From [Clostridium] symbiosum (GTDB lineage: Bacteria; Bacillota; Clostridia; Lachnospirales; Lachnospiraceae): a stretch of DNA of 64,000 nt. Position numbers and translations under genes: made by a program. A model generated the notes under the pieces. The model ran no database searches. It was not told the origin of the DNA and saw only the letters and a list, made by a program, of their open reading frames with translations. Within the stretch, counting starts at the first letter, position 1. Each line of letters opens with the position of its first letter. Location: contig JAETSN010000008.1 of NCBI GenBank assembly GCA_021769625.1, forward strand, positions 1 through 64,000. Direction: 5' to 3'. This document shows positions 12,219 through 21,563 of this stretch, piece by piece.

Positions 12219-12521
12219 CTGTGCATAATCCTTTCCTTTGAATACTGATTTATGAGTGTTATTCTGCGCGGCGCAGTGGTTATATATTAATGATGAATTT
12301 CATAATACATAATAATAAAGGTTGTTGAAATGTTTATAACCTGAAAATCTCCTTTAAATAAGCCTGAAAGTTAACGGGAAAAGTCTATGGATAACTTTTG
12401 AAAAACTTTTTATAAGTATATGTTTATCCACCTTGCATATTTTTAACTTTCAGATGAAATATGAACCTGTTAAAGTTATCCTTGTCCATTCACATGGGAT
12501 GTTTATAAAATTGTGGAAATA
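12219..12521. other. dnaA-dnaN spacer with secondary DnaA-box cluster
   Basis: This 303-base AT-rich spacer holds the dnaN leader and some DnaA-box-like sites. TATGGATAA at 12386-12394 (minus) and TTATCCACC at 12424-12432 (plus) each differ from the consensus by one base, and weaker matches lie near 12476 and 12512. A short GC palindrome, CTGCGCGGCGCAG (12264-12276), lies in the dnaN leader. In B. subtilis the matching spacer holds part of a bipartite origin including the unwinding element; the same role here is inference from position and A+T content. Confidence 0.6.
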
Positions 12522-13904
12522 TCAGGAGGGACTTAAAATATTTTTAATGATATTGATCTTGTTTTTCAGTTCCTCATTATATTTCATTTCTTCCTCTATT
12601 TTTTTAATACCGTGAATAATCGTTGTGTGATCTTTTTTTCCAAGTGTTTTTGCGATATTGGTGAGCTGGCTGTCTGTCAGTTCCCTGCAAAGGTACATAT
12701 AGACCTGTCTTGGAATGACAAATTCAGCATTCCTCCTCTGTGATCTGATATCTTCCGGTGTGACATCAAAATGTTCGGAAACAATGTTGATGATGAGATC
12801 GGTTGTGATCTCTTTTGATTTGGAAGGATATATCACATCTTTCAGGGCATCTTTTGCATGCTCCATCGTCAATTCATCGAGAGGGATCTTATTGATCTTG
12901 GAGAAGGCTATTATCTTATTAAAAGCGCCTTCCAGCTCCCTGATATTGGATTGAATGTTGTTTGCTATATATTCAAAAATAGCATCATCTATCTTTCTTT
13001 CATAAATTTCCGCATTTTTGCGGAGGATGGCCACTTTTGTCTCATAATCAGGAGCCTGAATGTCGGCGATCAGTCCCCATTCAAAACGGGATCTGAAACG
13101 TTCCTCCAAAGCTTCCATCTCTTTTGGAGGTTTATCAGAAGATATGACGATCTGTTTGCCGGCGCCGTGCAGTACATTGAATGTATGGAAGAATTCTTCC
13201 TGTGTGCTCTCTTTTCCGATGATGAACTGAATATCATCGATCATCAGTACGTCAACGGTCCTGTATTTTTCACGCAGTTTTGTCATGGTGGCGGCATTAC
13301 CGCTCCTGATGGATTCTATCACTTCATTTGTAAACTGTTCGGAAGTCACATAGAGAACTTTCGTTTCGGAATTCTGCTCCAGGATAAAACGTCCGATAGA
13401 ATGTATCAAATGTGTTTTTCCGAGTCCCGCTCCGCCGTAGATATACAGCGGATTATATGCTCCGCCCGGCGTTTCGGCAACGGCAAGCGCTGCGGAATGT
13501 GCAAAACGGTTATTGCTTCCAACAACAAAAGTATCAAACTTATATTTTGGATTCAGGTTTGCCCTTTCATATACAATATTGTAAGTGGATTTTTTTGAAC
13601 TGTTTTCTTCATCCGATTCATCTTCAATATCTTTTTCCAGAATAAAAGAAACAGTAAAATTTTTATCCATCATTTCTGTAATGGTGACCTGAAAAAAGCT
13701 TGTATATTTGTTGGAGATATAGTTGATGGCATGGGCCTGATCCATGGGAATGATGATAAATACATTATCATTTTCTACTTTATACAGTTTTAAAGGCTCG
13801 ATCCATGTGGAATAGGAAATATTGGACAGTTCATATTCCTTTCTTATGGTTTCTTTGATCAATCCCCATTTTTCTTTTATGGAATCTGAATAGGCGTTTT
13901 CCAT
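12522..13904 (-). CDS. dnaA: Chromosomal replication initiator DnaA
   Basis: This is an AAA+ initiator of 460 residues that binds DnaA boxes and opens oriC. Domain I is at about 1-85 and a short Glu/Ser-rich linker at about 90-110. The AAA+ module has Walker A GGAGLGKT (157-164) and Walker B VLMIDD (219-224). The C-terminal helix-turn-helix carries the signature KKDHTTIIHG. The start is supported by GGAG upstream and by a strong divergent promoter. It is transcribed away from the main box cluster, as in most Firmicutes. Confidence 0.98.
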   Translation of the reverse strand: MENAYSDSIKEKWGLIKETIRKEYELSNISYSTWIEPLKLYKVENDNVFIIIPMDQAHAINYISNKYTSFFQVTITEMMDKNFTVSFILEKDIEDESDEENSSKKSTYNIVYERANLNPKYKFDTFVVGSNNRFAHSAALAVAETPGGAYNPLYIYGGAGLGKTHLIHSIGRFILEQNSETKVLYVTSEQFTNEVIESIRSGNAATMTKLREKYRTVDVLMIDDIQFIIGKESTQEEFFHTFNVLHGAGKQIVISSDKPPKEMEALEERFRSRFEWGLIADIQAPDYETKVAILRKNAEIYERKIDDAIFEYIANNIQSNIRELEGAFNKIIAFSKINKIPLDELTMEHAKDALKDVIYPSKSKEITTDLIINIVSEHFDVTPEDIRSQRRNAEFVIPRQVYMYLCRELTDSQLTNIAKTLGKKDHTTIIHGIKKIEEEMKYNEELKNKINIIKNILSPS

Positions 13905-14017
13905 TTTGATATCTCCATAGTAATGATTGCTGTTTATTATTCGGAAACTGAAAAGCCGCCGATTATGTTATTTATTATGAAAAAAAAGTATTTGTCTGAT
14001 AAAAGGCGTTAGATTTC

Positions 14018-14046
14018 ATTATAATATAAAAGAGCGTTTTTTTCAA
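14018..14046 (-). promoter_or_regulatory. dnaA promoter
   Basis: Read on the minus strand, TTGAAA (14041-14046) and a perfect TATAAT (14018-14023) are separated by exactly 17 bases and point toward dnaA. The nearest DnaA box (14054-14062) adjoins the -35, which would allow autoregulation. Confidence 0.8.
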
Positions 14047-14442
14047 ATTATTTATATCCACATTATTGTACCACAAAAGAGATGAAAAGAAAATGTTATC
14101 CACATAAATAATCATTTAATGTTGTGGATAACTGAAAGTAAATAATATTGAATTTTTAGATAATAAAAGTCAATAAAATAAAAAATATAGATATCCTCAG
14201 TCAAAAGAATGAAAAATAATGTGTTTTAGTTATATTATCCACAACTTATCCACATTTTGTGGATAGATTTATATAGAATAAGTTGTCCACATATATAATA
14301 ATGTTGATATGTGTATTTCTATATGTAGTAGTCAATACCTGTATTTAATAACTATATATTGATTTTATGGTATCAAAAGAAAAATCCTTTGATTTACAGG
14401 GCTTTTGTGGATAAGTTTCGTTAAAAAATTTGGTTTATCTGC

Positions 14443-14471
14443 TTGACGAAAAAGGTAATTACTTATATAAT
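14443..14471 (+). promoter_or_regulatory. rpmH operon promoter
   Basis: TTGACG (14443-14448), a 17-base spacer and a perfect TATAAT (14466-14471) give a near-consensus vegetative promoter about 130 bases upstream of rpmH. It is flanked by DnaA boxes at 14406-14414 and 14482-14490. Confidence 0.85.
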
Positions 14472-14601
14472 TGAAACGATATTTTCCACAAATATGCCGT
14501 TTTTCAGGGCGGCGATGCGAGCAAATAAGCAAAACGTTTGCGGATATGAGTTGTTCGATAAATCAGAATATTAATTATGTTAAGAAGGAGGTGTATCAGA
14601 T

Positions 14602-14736
14602 ATGAAAATGACGTTTCAGCCGAAAAAAAGACAGAGATCCAAAGTGCATGGCTTCAGAGCCAGAATGAGTACTCCGGGCGGAAGAAAGGTTTTAGCTGCC
14701 AGAAGGAGAAAAGGAAGAAAAAGATTATCTGCGTAA
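14602..14736 (+). CDS. rpmH: Ribosomal protein bL34
   Basis: This very basic 44-residue protein begins [20 protein letters not shown] and ends in an Arg/Lys-rich tail, the canonical bL34 sequence, which sits in the large ribosomal subunit. AAGGAGG lies about 13 bases upstream of the ATG. It is the first gene of the rpmH-rnpA-yidD-yidC-jag operon leading away from oriC. Confidence 0.98.
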   Translation: MKMTFQPKKRQRSKVHGFRARMSTPGGRKVLAARRRKGRKRLSA

Positions 14737-14763
14737 GGTATTTATATGTAAAACATTTACATT

Positions 14764-14792
14764 GGCCACAAAACAAACTTTGTGGCCTGTTT
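14764..14792 (+). terminator. Hairpin between rpmH and rnpA (attenuator)
   Basis: A perfect 9-bp stem, GGCCACAAA/TTTGTGGCC, with a six-base loop follows rpmH by 27 bases and is trailed by a modest T-rich stretch. It probably terminates part of the transcription or marks a processing site, lowering rnpA output relative to the ribosomal protein. Confidence 0.6.
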
Positions 14793-14815
14793 CTTTAAAA
14801 CCGAGGAAAATGTAG

Positions 14816-15154
14816 ATGGAATTTTCAATATCATTGAAAAAAAACGAAGATTTCCGGTATGTTTATAGAAAAGGAAGAGTAAAAGCAAATCGTTATCTTG
14901 TGATGTATGTTGTGGAAAATGATCAGGCTATAAACAGACTGGGTATTTCTGCCAGTAAAAAGATCGGAAACAGCGTGGTAAGACATCATTTTTACAGACT
15001 GGTCAGAGAAAGTTACCGGCTGCATGAAAAGATATTTAATAGTGGTTTAGATATTGTGGTCGTTGCGAAAAAGAGTGCGGCGGATGTCGGTTTCAGGGAA
15101 ATCGAGAGCGCACTGTTACATCTTGGAAAGCTGCATCGTATATGTAAACAGTAA
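14816..15154 (+). CDS. rnpA: Ribonuclease P protein component
   Basis: This is the 112-residue basic protein subunit that helps the RNase P RNA mature the 5' ends of tRNA. The N-terminal SLKKNEDFRYVYRKGR and the RNR-type motif region KKIGNSVVRHHFYRLVRE are diagnostic. Its place between rpmH and yidD is conserved. Confidence 0.96.
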   Translation: MEFSISLKKNEDFRYVYRKGRVKANRYLVMYVVENDQAINRLGISASKKIGNSVVRHHFYRLVRESYRLHEKIFNSGLDIVVVAKKSAADVGFREIESALLHLGKLHRICKQ

Positions 15155-15220
15155 GTTGAGTTTGTTTGTAAATTTCATTTTATGTATTCAGGAAACGGAT
15201 GCAGAGAAATCGTTATTACT

Positions 15221-15430
15221 ATGAAAAGTATTATGATTTGGTTGATTAAAATTTATAGAAAATACCTGTCTCCCTTAAAAAGTACAAAATGTCCTTATTT
15301 TCCGAGCTGTTCGGAGTACGGTCTGGAAGCTGTGGAAAAATATGGTGCATTAAAAGGGGGAATGCTGGCTTTATGGAGAATTTTGAGATGCAATCCTTTT
15401 TCCAAGGGAGGATATGATCCGGTTCCTTAA
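15221..15430 (+). CDS. yidD: Membrane protein insertion efficiency factor YidD
   Basis: This 69-residue protein has the family's hallmarks: an N-terminal amphipathic helix (IWLIKIYRKYLSP), the cysteine-containing segment CPYFPSCSEYG, and C-terminal LRCNPFSKGGYDPVP. It is thought to assist YidC-dependent insertion at the membrane. I use the ATG at 15221 rather than 15182 because the family begins close to this point; the Shine-Dalgarno is weak for both. Confidence 0.93.
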   Translation: MKSIMIWLIKIYRKYLSPLKSTKCPYFPSCSEYGLEAVEKYGALKGGMLALWRILRCNPFSKGGYDPVP

Positions 15431-15462
15431 AAAGTAAAGCCGGATGAAAGTAAGGAGGCTAA

Positions 15463-16755
15463 ATGTCTAATATTTTATTAACACAGTACCAGGGTATGTT
15501 TATCGGCCCGGTCGCAAAAATACTTGGTTATCTGATGGAAGGAATCTTCTATGTGTTGAATATGATCGGTATTCATAATTCAGGCCTTTCCATTATTTTA
15601 TTTACGGTAGTCATTTATCTTTGTCTGACGCCGCTTACGATCAAGCAGCAGAAGTTTTCAAAACTTCAGTCAAGGATGAGTCCGGAGATTCAGGCTATTC
15701 AGGCTAAGTATAAAAATAAAAAAGATAATGATTCTATGATGGCGATGAATCAGGAAACGCAGGCTGTCTACGCAAAGTATGGCGTTTCCGCTTCGGGAAG
15801 CTGTATCCAGCTTTTGATCCAGATGCCTATTCTGCTTGCATTGTATCGTGTTATCTATGCGATTCCAGCTTATGTTGCATCGGTGAAAGATGTATTTTTC
15901 CCTTTTGTGGATAAACTGATCGCGCAGAAGGGGAGCGCTGAGTTTATTCAGAATTTTTCCAATGCCGGAATGTATGCAAAACAGTTTGAAAACGAGAGTT
16001 TTGTCAGCGGTGTGACAAGTTATATCCAGAATACTTATATCGATGTACTGAACAGGGCCAGTACGGCGGACTGGCTGAGTCTTAAAACGCAGTATCCGTC
16101 TCTTTCCGCGGATATTGATACGACGATAAGTGCTCTTGACAGATATAACAACTTTCTGGGGCTGAATATAGCGAATTCTCCTTCCTTCATTATTAAGGAT
16201 GCTTTTTCAAGCGGAGCATATCTGATGGTGGTCGGAGCAATCATGATCCCTGTTCTTGCTGCCGCTACACAGTGGATCAACACAAAACTGATGCCGACTC
16301 AGGCAAAGAGCGGAAATGAGCAGGCGGATCAGATGGCGGCCCAGATGAAGATGATGAATACGATGATGCCGATCATGTCTGCTGTTTTCTGTTTTACACT
16401 TCCTGCAGGTATGGGTATCTACTGGATAGCTGGCGCTGTGATCAGAAGTATTCAGCAGGTTGTGATCAACAAACATATCGATAAGATGGATTTTGATTAT
16501 ATTATCGAGAAGAACAAGGATAAGGCTGCGAAGAAGATGGAGAAGAAGAAAGTCCAGACTGAAAAGATGCAGCAGTATGCGAATATAAATACAAGAAATA
16601 TCGATATCAATAAAAAATCCAATCTCAGTGAAGCGGAGAGGGAAGCCGCATTAAAGAAGGCAAACGAATATTACAGCAAAAACGCAAAACCCGGTTCCAT
16701 GGCGGCAAAAGCAAATATGGTAAGGGAATATAATGAAAAAAATACCAGAAAATAG
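15463..16755 (+). CDS. yidC: YidC/Oxa1 membrane protein insertase
   Basis: This 430-residue polytopic protein inserts and folds membrane proteins. The Oxa1 core is recognisable in the helix ending FTVVIYLCLTPLTIKQQKFSKLQ, the cytoplasmic helical hairpin, ASGSCIQLLIQMPILLALYRVI, and the C-terminal helix pair around MNTMMPIMSAVFCFTLPAGMGIYW. The tail is long, basic and cytoplasmic, as expected for ribosome binding. There is an extra extracellular segment of about 100 residues between the second and third core helices, common in Clostridia. AAGGAGG precedes the start. Confidence 0.95.
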   Translation: MSNILLTQYQGMFIGPVAKILGYLMEGIFYVLNMIGIHNSGLSIILFTVVIYLCLTPLTIKQQKFSKLQSRMSPEIQAIQAKYKNKKDNDSMMAMNQETQAVYAKYGVSASGSCIQLLIQMPILLALYRVIYAIPAYVASVKDVFFPFVDKLIAQKGSAEFIQNFSNAGMYAKQFENESFVSGVTSYIQNTYIDVLNRASTADWLSLKTQYPSLSADIDTTISALDRYNNFLGLNIANSPSFIIKDAFSSGAYLMVVGAIMIPVLAAATQWINTKLMPTQAKSGNEQADQMAAQMKMMNTMMPIMSAVFCFTLPAGMGIYWIAGAVIRSIQQVVINKHIDKMDFDYIIEKNKDKAAKKMEKKKVQTEKMQQYANINTRNIDINKKSNLSEAEREAALKKANEYYSKNAKPGSMAAKANMVREYNEKNTRK

Positions 16756-16778
16756 TCAGAAAGGGGAAAGGTTAAAAA

Positions 16779-17408
16779 ATGGAATTTGTTGAATTTTCTG
16801 CAAAGACAGTGAATGATGCGATAATTGAGGCATGTCAGAAGTTTACGGTGGCAAGCGATAAACTGGAATATGAAGTGGTGGAAGAGGGGTCTTCCGGATT
16901 TTTGGGTATTGGTTCCAAGCCTGCCATTATTAAGGCGAGAATAAAATCTTCCATAGAAGATACTGCAAGAGATTTTCTGAACAGTGTTTTTGAAGCGATG
17001 AATATGGTCGTTGTTTCTGATGTAAAATATGATGAAGATGAAAAGACCATGGATATCGAATTGAGCGGCGATGAGATGGGCGTCCTGATCGGAAAGAGAG
17101 GACAAACTTTAGATTCTTTGCAGTATCTGGTATCTCTTGTGGTGAATAAGGATACGGAAAATTATATCAGGGTTAAAGTGGATACGGAGAATTACAGGCA
17201 GAGAAGAAGGGAAACTCTGGAAAATCTTGCCAAGAATATTTCTTTTAAAGTGAAAAGAACAAAGAGAGCAGTTTCTTTAGAGCCTATGAATCCTTATGAG
17301 AGACGGATCATTCACTCCGCACTGCAGAATGACAGGTATGTTACGACACATAGTGAGGGGAATGAACCTTACAGGCATGTTGTGGTTACTATCAAGAAGG
17401 AGAGATAA
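16779..17408 (+). CDS. jag: RNA-binding protein Jag (KhpB)
   Basis: This 209-residue RNA-binding protein has three parts in order: a Jag-N domain (1-50, with the conserved GFLGIGSKPAIIK), a KH domain with its GKRGQTLDSLQYL loop (about 100-125), and a C-terminal R3H domain (MNPYERRIIHSALQ, about 165-185). It works with KhpA in cell-envelope and division control. It lies 23 bases after yidC, as in other Firmicutes. Confidence 0.95.
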   Translation: MEFVEFSAKTVNDAIIEACQKFTVASDKLEYEVVEEGSSGFLGIGSKPAIIKARIKSSIEDTARDFLNSVFEAMNMVVVSDVKYDEDEKTMDIELSGDEMGVLIGKRGQTLDSLQYLVSLVVNKDTENYIRVKVDTENYRQRRRETLENLAKNISFKVKRTKRAVSLEPMNPYERRIIHSALQNDRYVTTHSEGNEPYRHVVVTIKKER

Positions 17409-17426
17409 AATATTAGGTTGAAATTA

Positions 17427-17620
17427 GCGGACGCCGGAATGGAAATAAAATTCTCCGTTACCACGCTCTCGCTGGCTCTGTTTCTCAAGAGCCTGTGAAA
17501 CAGCGTAGCGGATACTAAGCTCGTGAGTGACCTCGCTAAGTACCGACGCTTTTTAAGGGGTTCCTTGAGAATTTTATTTCCATTTCGGCTGGGTTTAAGT
17601 TTTAACTGAACAACATTTTA
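17427..17620 (+). repeat. Dispersed palindromic element, copy A
   Basis: This element begins about 18 bases after the jag stop. Terminal arms of 23 bases (17433-17455 and 17567-17589, inner part AATGGAAATAAAATTCTC against GAGAATTTTATTTCCATT) pair with one G.T. Between them lie an extra hairpin GGCTCT/AGAGCC and the core CGTAGCGGATACTAAGC...GCTAAGTACCGACGC, which folds back on itself. The outer flanks (GCGGACGCCGG and CGGCTGGGTT...TTAACTGAA) are shared with the other copies. Confidence 0.88.
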
Positions 17621-17685
17621 GAAGATAAGTAGTAGAATTGGGGCGTCAGGTGGGCGCCCTGATTATTTATATAGAGAGAATTATA

Positions 17686-19179
17686 ATGGGTATAGGTATG
17701 AGAACAGATACGATTGCGGCGATAGCGACGGCTTTTTCAGAGTCGGGAATAGGAATTATCAGGATCAGCGGGGAAGATGCTTTTCGGATCGCGGATAAGA
17801 TATTTTTTGGAAAAAAAGATTTTGCGGAGTTTCAGAGATCAGAGGAGAAGGCTTATTTTCACAAGAAATATTTTTTGAAAGATGCGAAAACTTATACTTT
17901 ACATTATGGGTATATTCTGGATGATGGAAAAGTGATCGATGAGGTGTTAGTCTCTGTTATGAGGGCGCCGAAAAGTTATACTGCTGAAAATGTGGTGGAA
18001 ATCAATTGTCACGGCGGTGTTTTGGTTTTGCAGAAGGTGATGGATCTGGTCATTAAAAACGGTGCCAGGGTTGCGGAGCCGGGAGAATTTACGAAGCGTG
18101 CCTTTTTAAACGGGCGTATGGATCTTTCGGAGGCGGAGGCCGTTATGGATCTGATCCGGTCTAAGAATGAGTTTGCATTGGAGGCTTCCGTCAGCCAGTT
18201 GAAAGGTTCGGTTTCTTCTATTATAAAAGAACTGAGGGGTAAGATCATCTATGAAGTTGCTTTTATTGAATCTGCGTTGGATGATCCTGAAAATTATAGT
18301 ACGGATGGATATGGGGAAAGGCTTCTTTCTGTTTTAAAAGAGACTGGTGGGAAAATAGATGAACTGATTTTTCACGCGGATGACGGAAGAATTTTAAAGG
18401 AGGGGATTCGGACAGTTATTCTCGGCAAGCCAAATGCGGGAAAATCTTCTTTCCTGAATGAATTGTTGGGAGAGGAAAAGGCGATCGTTACCGATATTGC
18501 TGGGACAACGAGGGATGCTTTGGAGGAGAATATAAGGCTTGGAGGTGTCAGCCTGCATATGATCGATACGGCGGGTATCAGGAAAACGGAAGATACCGTG
18601 GAAAAGATCGGTGTGGAGAAGGCGCGTAAATATGCGGCGGAGGCGGATCTGATCATTTATATTGTGGATTCTTCTGTGGATCTGGATGAGAGCGATGAAG
18701 AGATTCTTGAGATTTTGAAAGATAAGCATTTTATTGTGCTTTTAAATAAATCCGATCTGAATACTGTGGTTACTGAAAAAGAAATTTTAGATAAATTACA
18801 TGTTTTTTTCAGTGCTATGTGGAAGGATGAAAAGACGATAGATAATTTTATAGAAAATTATGTAAAGATCATAAAAATATCCGCTCTTCAGCATCAGGGA
18901 ATAGAGGAATTTGAAGAGACAGTAAAAAAGATGTTCTTTGACGGAAAAGTTTCCTTTAACAGTGAAGTGATCATCACGAGCATGCGGCATAAGGAAGCTT
19001 TGCAGGAAGCAAGGGATAGTCTTTCGATGGTAAAACAAAGTATTGAGGATGGAATGTCGGAAGATTTTTATTCTGTTGATCTGATGAATGCCTATGCGGC
19101 GCTTGGGAGGATCATCGGGGAGGAAGTCGGAGATGATCTGGTGAATGAGATATTTGAGAAGTTTTGTATGGGGAAATGA
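17686..19179 (+). CDS. mnmE: tRNA modification GTPase MnmE
   Basis: This 497-residue GTPase works with MnmG to make cmnm5U/nm5U at wobble position 34. It has an N-terminal folate-binding domain and a helical domain holding the inserted G domain, with P-loop GKPNAGKSS, switch region DIAGTTRD, DTAG and NKSD. The C-terminal Cys is in FCMGK, equivalent to the family's CIGK end. I use the ATG at 17686, preceded by AGAGAG; an ATG four codons later is possible. The G domain has a slightly long acidic insertion around residues 345-375. Confidence 0.96.
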   Translation: MGIGMRTDTIAAIATAFSESGIGIIRISGEDAFRIADKIFFGKKDFAEFQRSEEKAYFHKKYFLKDAKTYTLHYGYILDDGKVIDEVLVSVMRAPKSYTAENVVEINCHGGVLVLQKVMDLVIKNGARVAEPGEFTKRAFLNGRMDLSEAEAVMDLIRSKNEFALEASVSQLKGSVSSIIKELRGKIIYEVAFIESALDDPENYSTDGYGERLLSVLKETGGKIDELIFHADDGRILKEGIRTVILGKPNAGKSSFLNELLGEEKAIVTDIAGTTRDALEENIRLGGVSLHMIDTAGIRKTEDTVEKIGVEKARKYAAEADLIIYIVDSSVDLDESDEEILEILKDKHFIVLLNKSDLNTVVTEKEILDKLHVFFSAMWKDEKTIDNFIENYVKIIKISALQHQGIEEFEETVKKMFFDGKVSFNSEVIITSMRHKEALQEARDSLSMVKQSIEDGMSEDFYSVDLMNAYAALGRIIGEEVGDDLVNEIFEKFCMGK

Positions 19180-19194
19180 ATAAATGTTATTGGG

Positions 19195-19234
19195 TTCTTA
19201 CCGGCTGGCTGAGGTATTAAGTAAATGATATTGG
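19195..19234 (+). repeat. Remnant of the dispersed palindromic element (3' end)
   Basis: Sixteen bases after the mnmE stop, TTCTTACCGGCTGG followed by CTGAGGTATTAAGTAAATGATATTGG matches the right end and flank of copy C (31415-31454) almost base for base. The left arm and core are missing. Confidence 0.75.
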
Positions 19235-19342
19235 TAAGTTAATTTTGACATAAATACATTGATTATATGAGAAAAGTAATTTATACTTTGAGAGAGAAAA
19301 GGGTTTGAAGTGAAATAATAGAAATAAAGATAGAGGTGTTTT

Positions 19343-21388
19343 ATGCCGGAATTCAGAGAGAAAGCGGATGTCTGTGTGATAGGTGCGGGGCATGCGGGAT
19401 GTGAGGCCGCGCTCGCCTGTGCGAGGCTTGGCCTGCAGACGGTTATTTTTACTGTCAATATAGAAAGTATAGCGATGATGCCCTGTAATCCTCATATTGG
19501 AGGATCTTCCAAGGGACATCTTGTCAGGGAGATCGATGCGCTTGGCGGAGAGATGGGTAAAAATATTGATAAGACTTTTTTGCAGTCAAAGATGTTGAAT
19601 AAGTCAAAGGGTCCCGCTGTCCATTCTCTGCGCTGTCAGGCGGATAAGGCGGAGTACAGCCGTTCTATGAGAATGATTCTGGAGAATCAGGAAAATCTGA
19701 CGATCAAGCAGACGGAAGTATGTGAACTTTTGCTAGAAGATGTTTTTGAGGATGATGCGGATAAGGTAAGGAATGGCGATACGGAAAATGATAGAGATAC
19801 AGAGAGCAGATCTATAAGTGTTAGTGATATAAATGAGAATATTAATGAAGATATTAATGAAAATGTGATAAAGGAGAATGTTGATAACAAAAGAGATCAT
19901 TTAATAAAGAAGAAAATAGTCGGAGTGAAAATACTGACGGGCGGTATTTATGAGTGCAAGGCGGCTATACTGTGTACAGGTACTTATCTGAATGCAAGGT
20001 GTCTCTGTGGAGAGGCCATTACCTATACAGGACCGAACGGTATGCAGTCTTCCACACATCTTTCCAAAGCTTTGGAAGACGTAGGTATCAGATTGAGGAG
20101 GTTTAAAACAGGTACGCCTGCCAGAATGGACAGGCGTTCCATAGATTTTTCCAGGATGGAGGAACAGTTCGGGGATGAGAGGGTGATCCCTTTTTCCTAT
20201 GAGACTGATCCTGAAGATGTACAGATCGAACAGGAATCCTGTTATCTTACTTATACAAATGAGGAGACTCACGATATCATCAGAGCGAACCTTGACAGGT
20301 CTCCGCTTTATGCCGGTGTGATCGAAGGGACAGGACCGAGATATTGTCCGTCCATAGAAGACAAGGTAGTAAAGTTTTCCGATAAATCCAGACATCAGGT
20401 TTTTATTGAGCCGGAGGGAAAATATACAAATGAAATGTATGTGGACGGTATGTCTTCTTCTCTGCCGGAGGATGTGCAGCTTGCAATGTACAGAACGGTT
20501 CCCGGTCTGGAGAACTGCAAGATCGTCAGGAATGCTTATGCGATAGAGTATGACTGTATCGATCCGGGACAGCTTCATCTGACTTTGGAGTTTAAACATA
20601 TTCGGGGGCTTTTCAGCGCGGGGCAGTTTAACGGGAGCAGTGGTTATGAGGAGGCGGCTGCGCAGGGGTTGATGGCAGGTATCAATGCGGTGAGAGAGAT
20701 TCAGGGAAAAGAGCAGATCGTTCTGGATCGTTCCGAGGCTTATATAGGTGTTCTGATAGATGATCTTGTGACGAAAGAAAACACGGAGCCTTACCGGATG
20801 ATGACTTCCCGGGCGGAATACAGATTATTGTTAAGGCAGGATAACGCGGATTTGAGACTGCGGAAAATTGGTTATGAAGTCGGGCTTATTTCCGAAGTGC
20901 AGTATGAGCATGTCTGTGAGAAAGAAAGACAGATCAAAGAAGAAATCGCAAGGCTTAAGAATACACTAGTAGGCGCTTCAAAAGAGGTGCAGGAGTTTAT
21001 GGTTTCTATGGGAAGTTCTCCTTTGAGAACCGGGACGAGCCTTGCGGAGATCATCTGCAGGCCAGAGTTTACATATGAAAGTGTTGCGGCTATCGATAAG
21101 GAACGTCCTGCTTTGAGTGAGGCTGTGATCGAACAGGTTAATATTTCTGTTAAATATGAGGGATATATTGAAAGGCAGATCCGTCAGGTGGAGCAGTTTA
21201 AAAAGATGGAGAGGCGTTTGATTCCGGAGGATATCTGTTATGAAGATATTTCCGGTATCAGGATTGAAGCGAGACAGAAACTGGCAAAATACAGGCCTGT
21301 TTCTGTCGGTCAGGCTTCGAGAATTTCCGGTGTCTCTCCGGCGGATATTTCAGTTTTGCTTGTCTATATTTCATCTATGGGAAAGTAA
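19343..21388 (+). CDS. mnmG: tRNA uridine-5-carboxymethylaminomethyl synthase MnmG
   Basis: This FAD enzyme is the partner of MnmE. The dinucleotide motif [17 protein letters not shown] is at residues 14-30, [15 protein letters not shown] at 45-59, and the conserved [10 protein letters not shown] and YCPSIEDKV segments follow. At 681 residues it is longer than the usual 620-630 because of an Asn/Asp/Glu-rich, low-complexity insertion at residues 134-190 (19742-19912), placed just before the strand KIVGVKI. All catalytic regions are intact, so it should be active. An AGAGG Shine-Dalgarno site precedes the ATG. Confidence 0.96.
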   Translation: MPEFREKADVCVIGAGHAGCEAALACARLGLQTVIFTVNIESIAMMPCNPHIGGSSKGHLVREIDALGGEMGKNIDKTFLQSKMLNKSKGPAVHSLRCQADKAEYSRSMRMILENQENLTIKQTEVCELLLEDVFEDDADKVRNGDTENDRDTESRSISVSDINENINEDINENVIKENVDNKRDHLIKKKIVGVKILTGGIYECKAAILCTGTYLNARCLCGEAITYTGPNGMQSSTHLSKALEDVGIRLRRFKTGTPARMDRRSIDFSRMEEQFGDERVIPFSYETDPEDVQIEQESCYLTYTNEETHDIIRANLDRSPLYAGVIEGTGPRYCPSIEDKVVKFSDKSRHQVFIEPEGKYTNEMYVDGMSSSLPEDVQLAMYRTVPGLENCKIVRNAYAIEYDCIDPGQLHLTLEFKHIRGLFSAGQFNGSSGYEEAAAQGLMAGINAVREIQGKEQIVLDRSEAYIGVLIDDLVTKENTEPYRMMTSRAEYRLLLRQDNADLRLRKIGYEVGLISEVQYEHVCEKERQIKEEIARLKNTLVGASKEVQEFMVSMGSSPLRTGTSLAEIICRPEFTYESVAAIDKERPALSEAVIEQVNISVKYEGYIERQIRQVEQFKKMERRLIPEDICYEDISGIRIEARQKLAKYRPVSVGQASRISGVSPADISVLLVYISSMGK

Positions 21389-21563
21389 ATATGTGGATAT
21401 CTGTGTATTTGCTGTGTGGTAATAAAGGATTATGGATCATCACTGACTTTTTAGAATATATCAATGGTATGTTTGATGTGTGATGATTGATTATTGTAAA
21501 TTGACTGATTGTGAATTGTTCTTAAATGATGACTGATTGTGATAGTTGGAGTTAATGTGAATT

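Larger units (their letters stand above)
13905..14601. other. Chromosomal replication origin oriC (DnaA-box cluster)
   Basis: This very AT-rich, gene-free region between divergent dnaA and rpmH contains nine DnaA boxes. Five match TTATCCACA exactly: 14096-14104 (+), 14123-14131 (-), 14235-14243 (+), 14246-14254 (+) and 14406-14414 (-). Four have one mismatch: 14054-14062, 14258-14266, 14283-14291 and 14482-14490. The trio at 14235-14266 is tightly packed. Long A/T stretches lie at 14140-14225 and 14290-14400 and could unwind. The dnaA and rpmH promoters sit at either end, so DnaA binding can also regulate both. Confidence 0.93.

Noticed and set aside
12858..13598. Open frame of 246 codons opposite dnaA
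   Set aside because: It lies entirely inside dnaA on the other strand and arises from its codon usage; no family resemblance.
21389..21563. Repeated GATTGTGA-like words between mnmG and rsmG
   Set aside because: The short AT-rich words are irregularly spaced and fit chance in this base composition.
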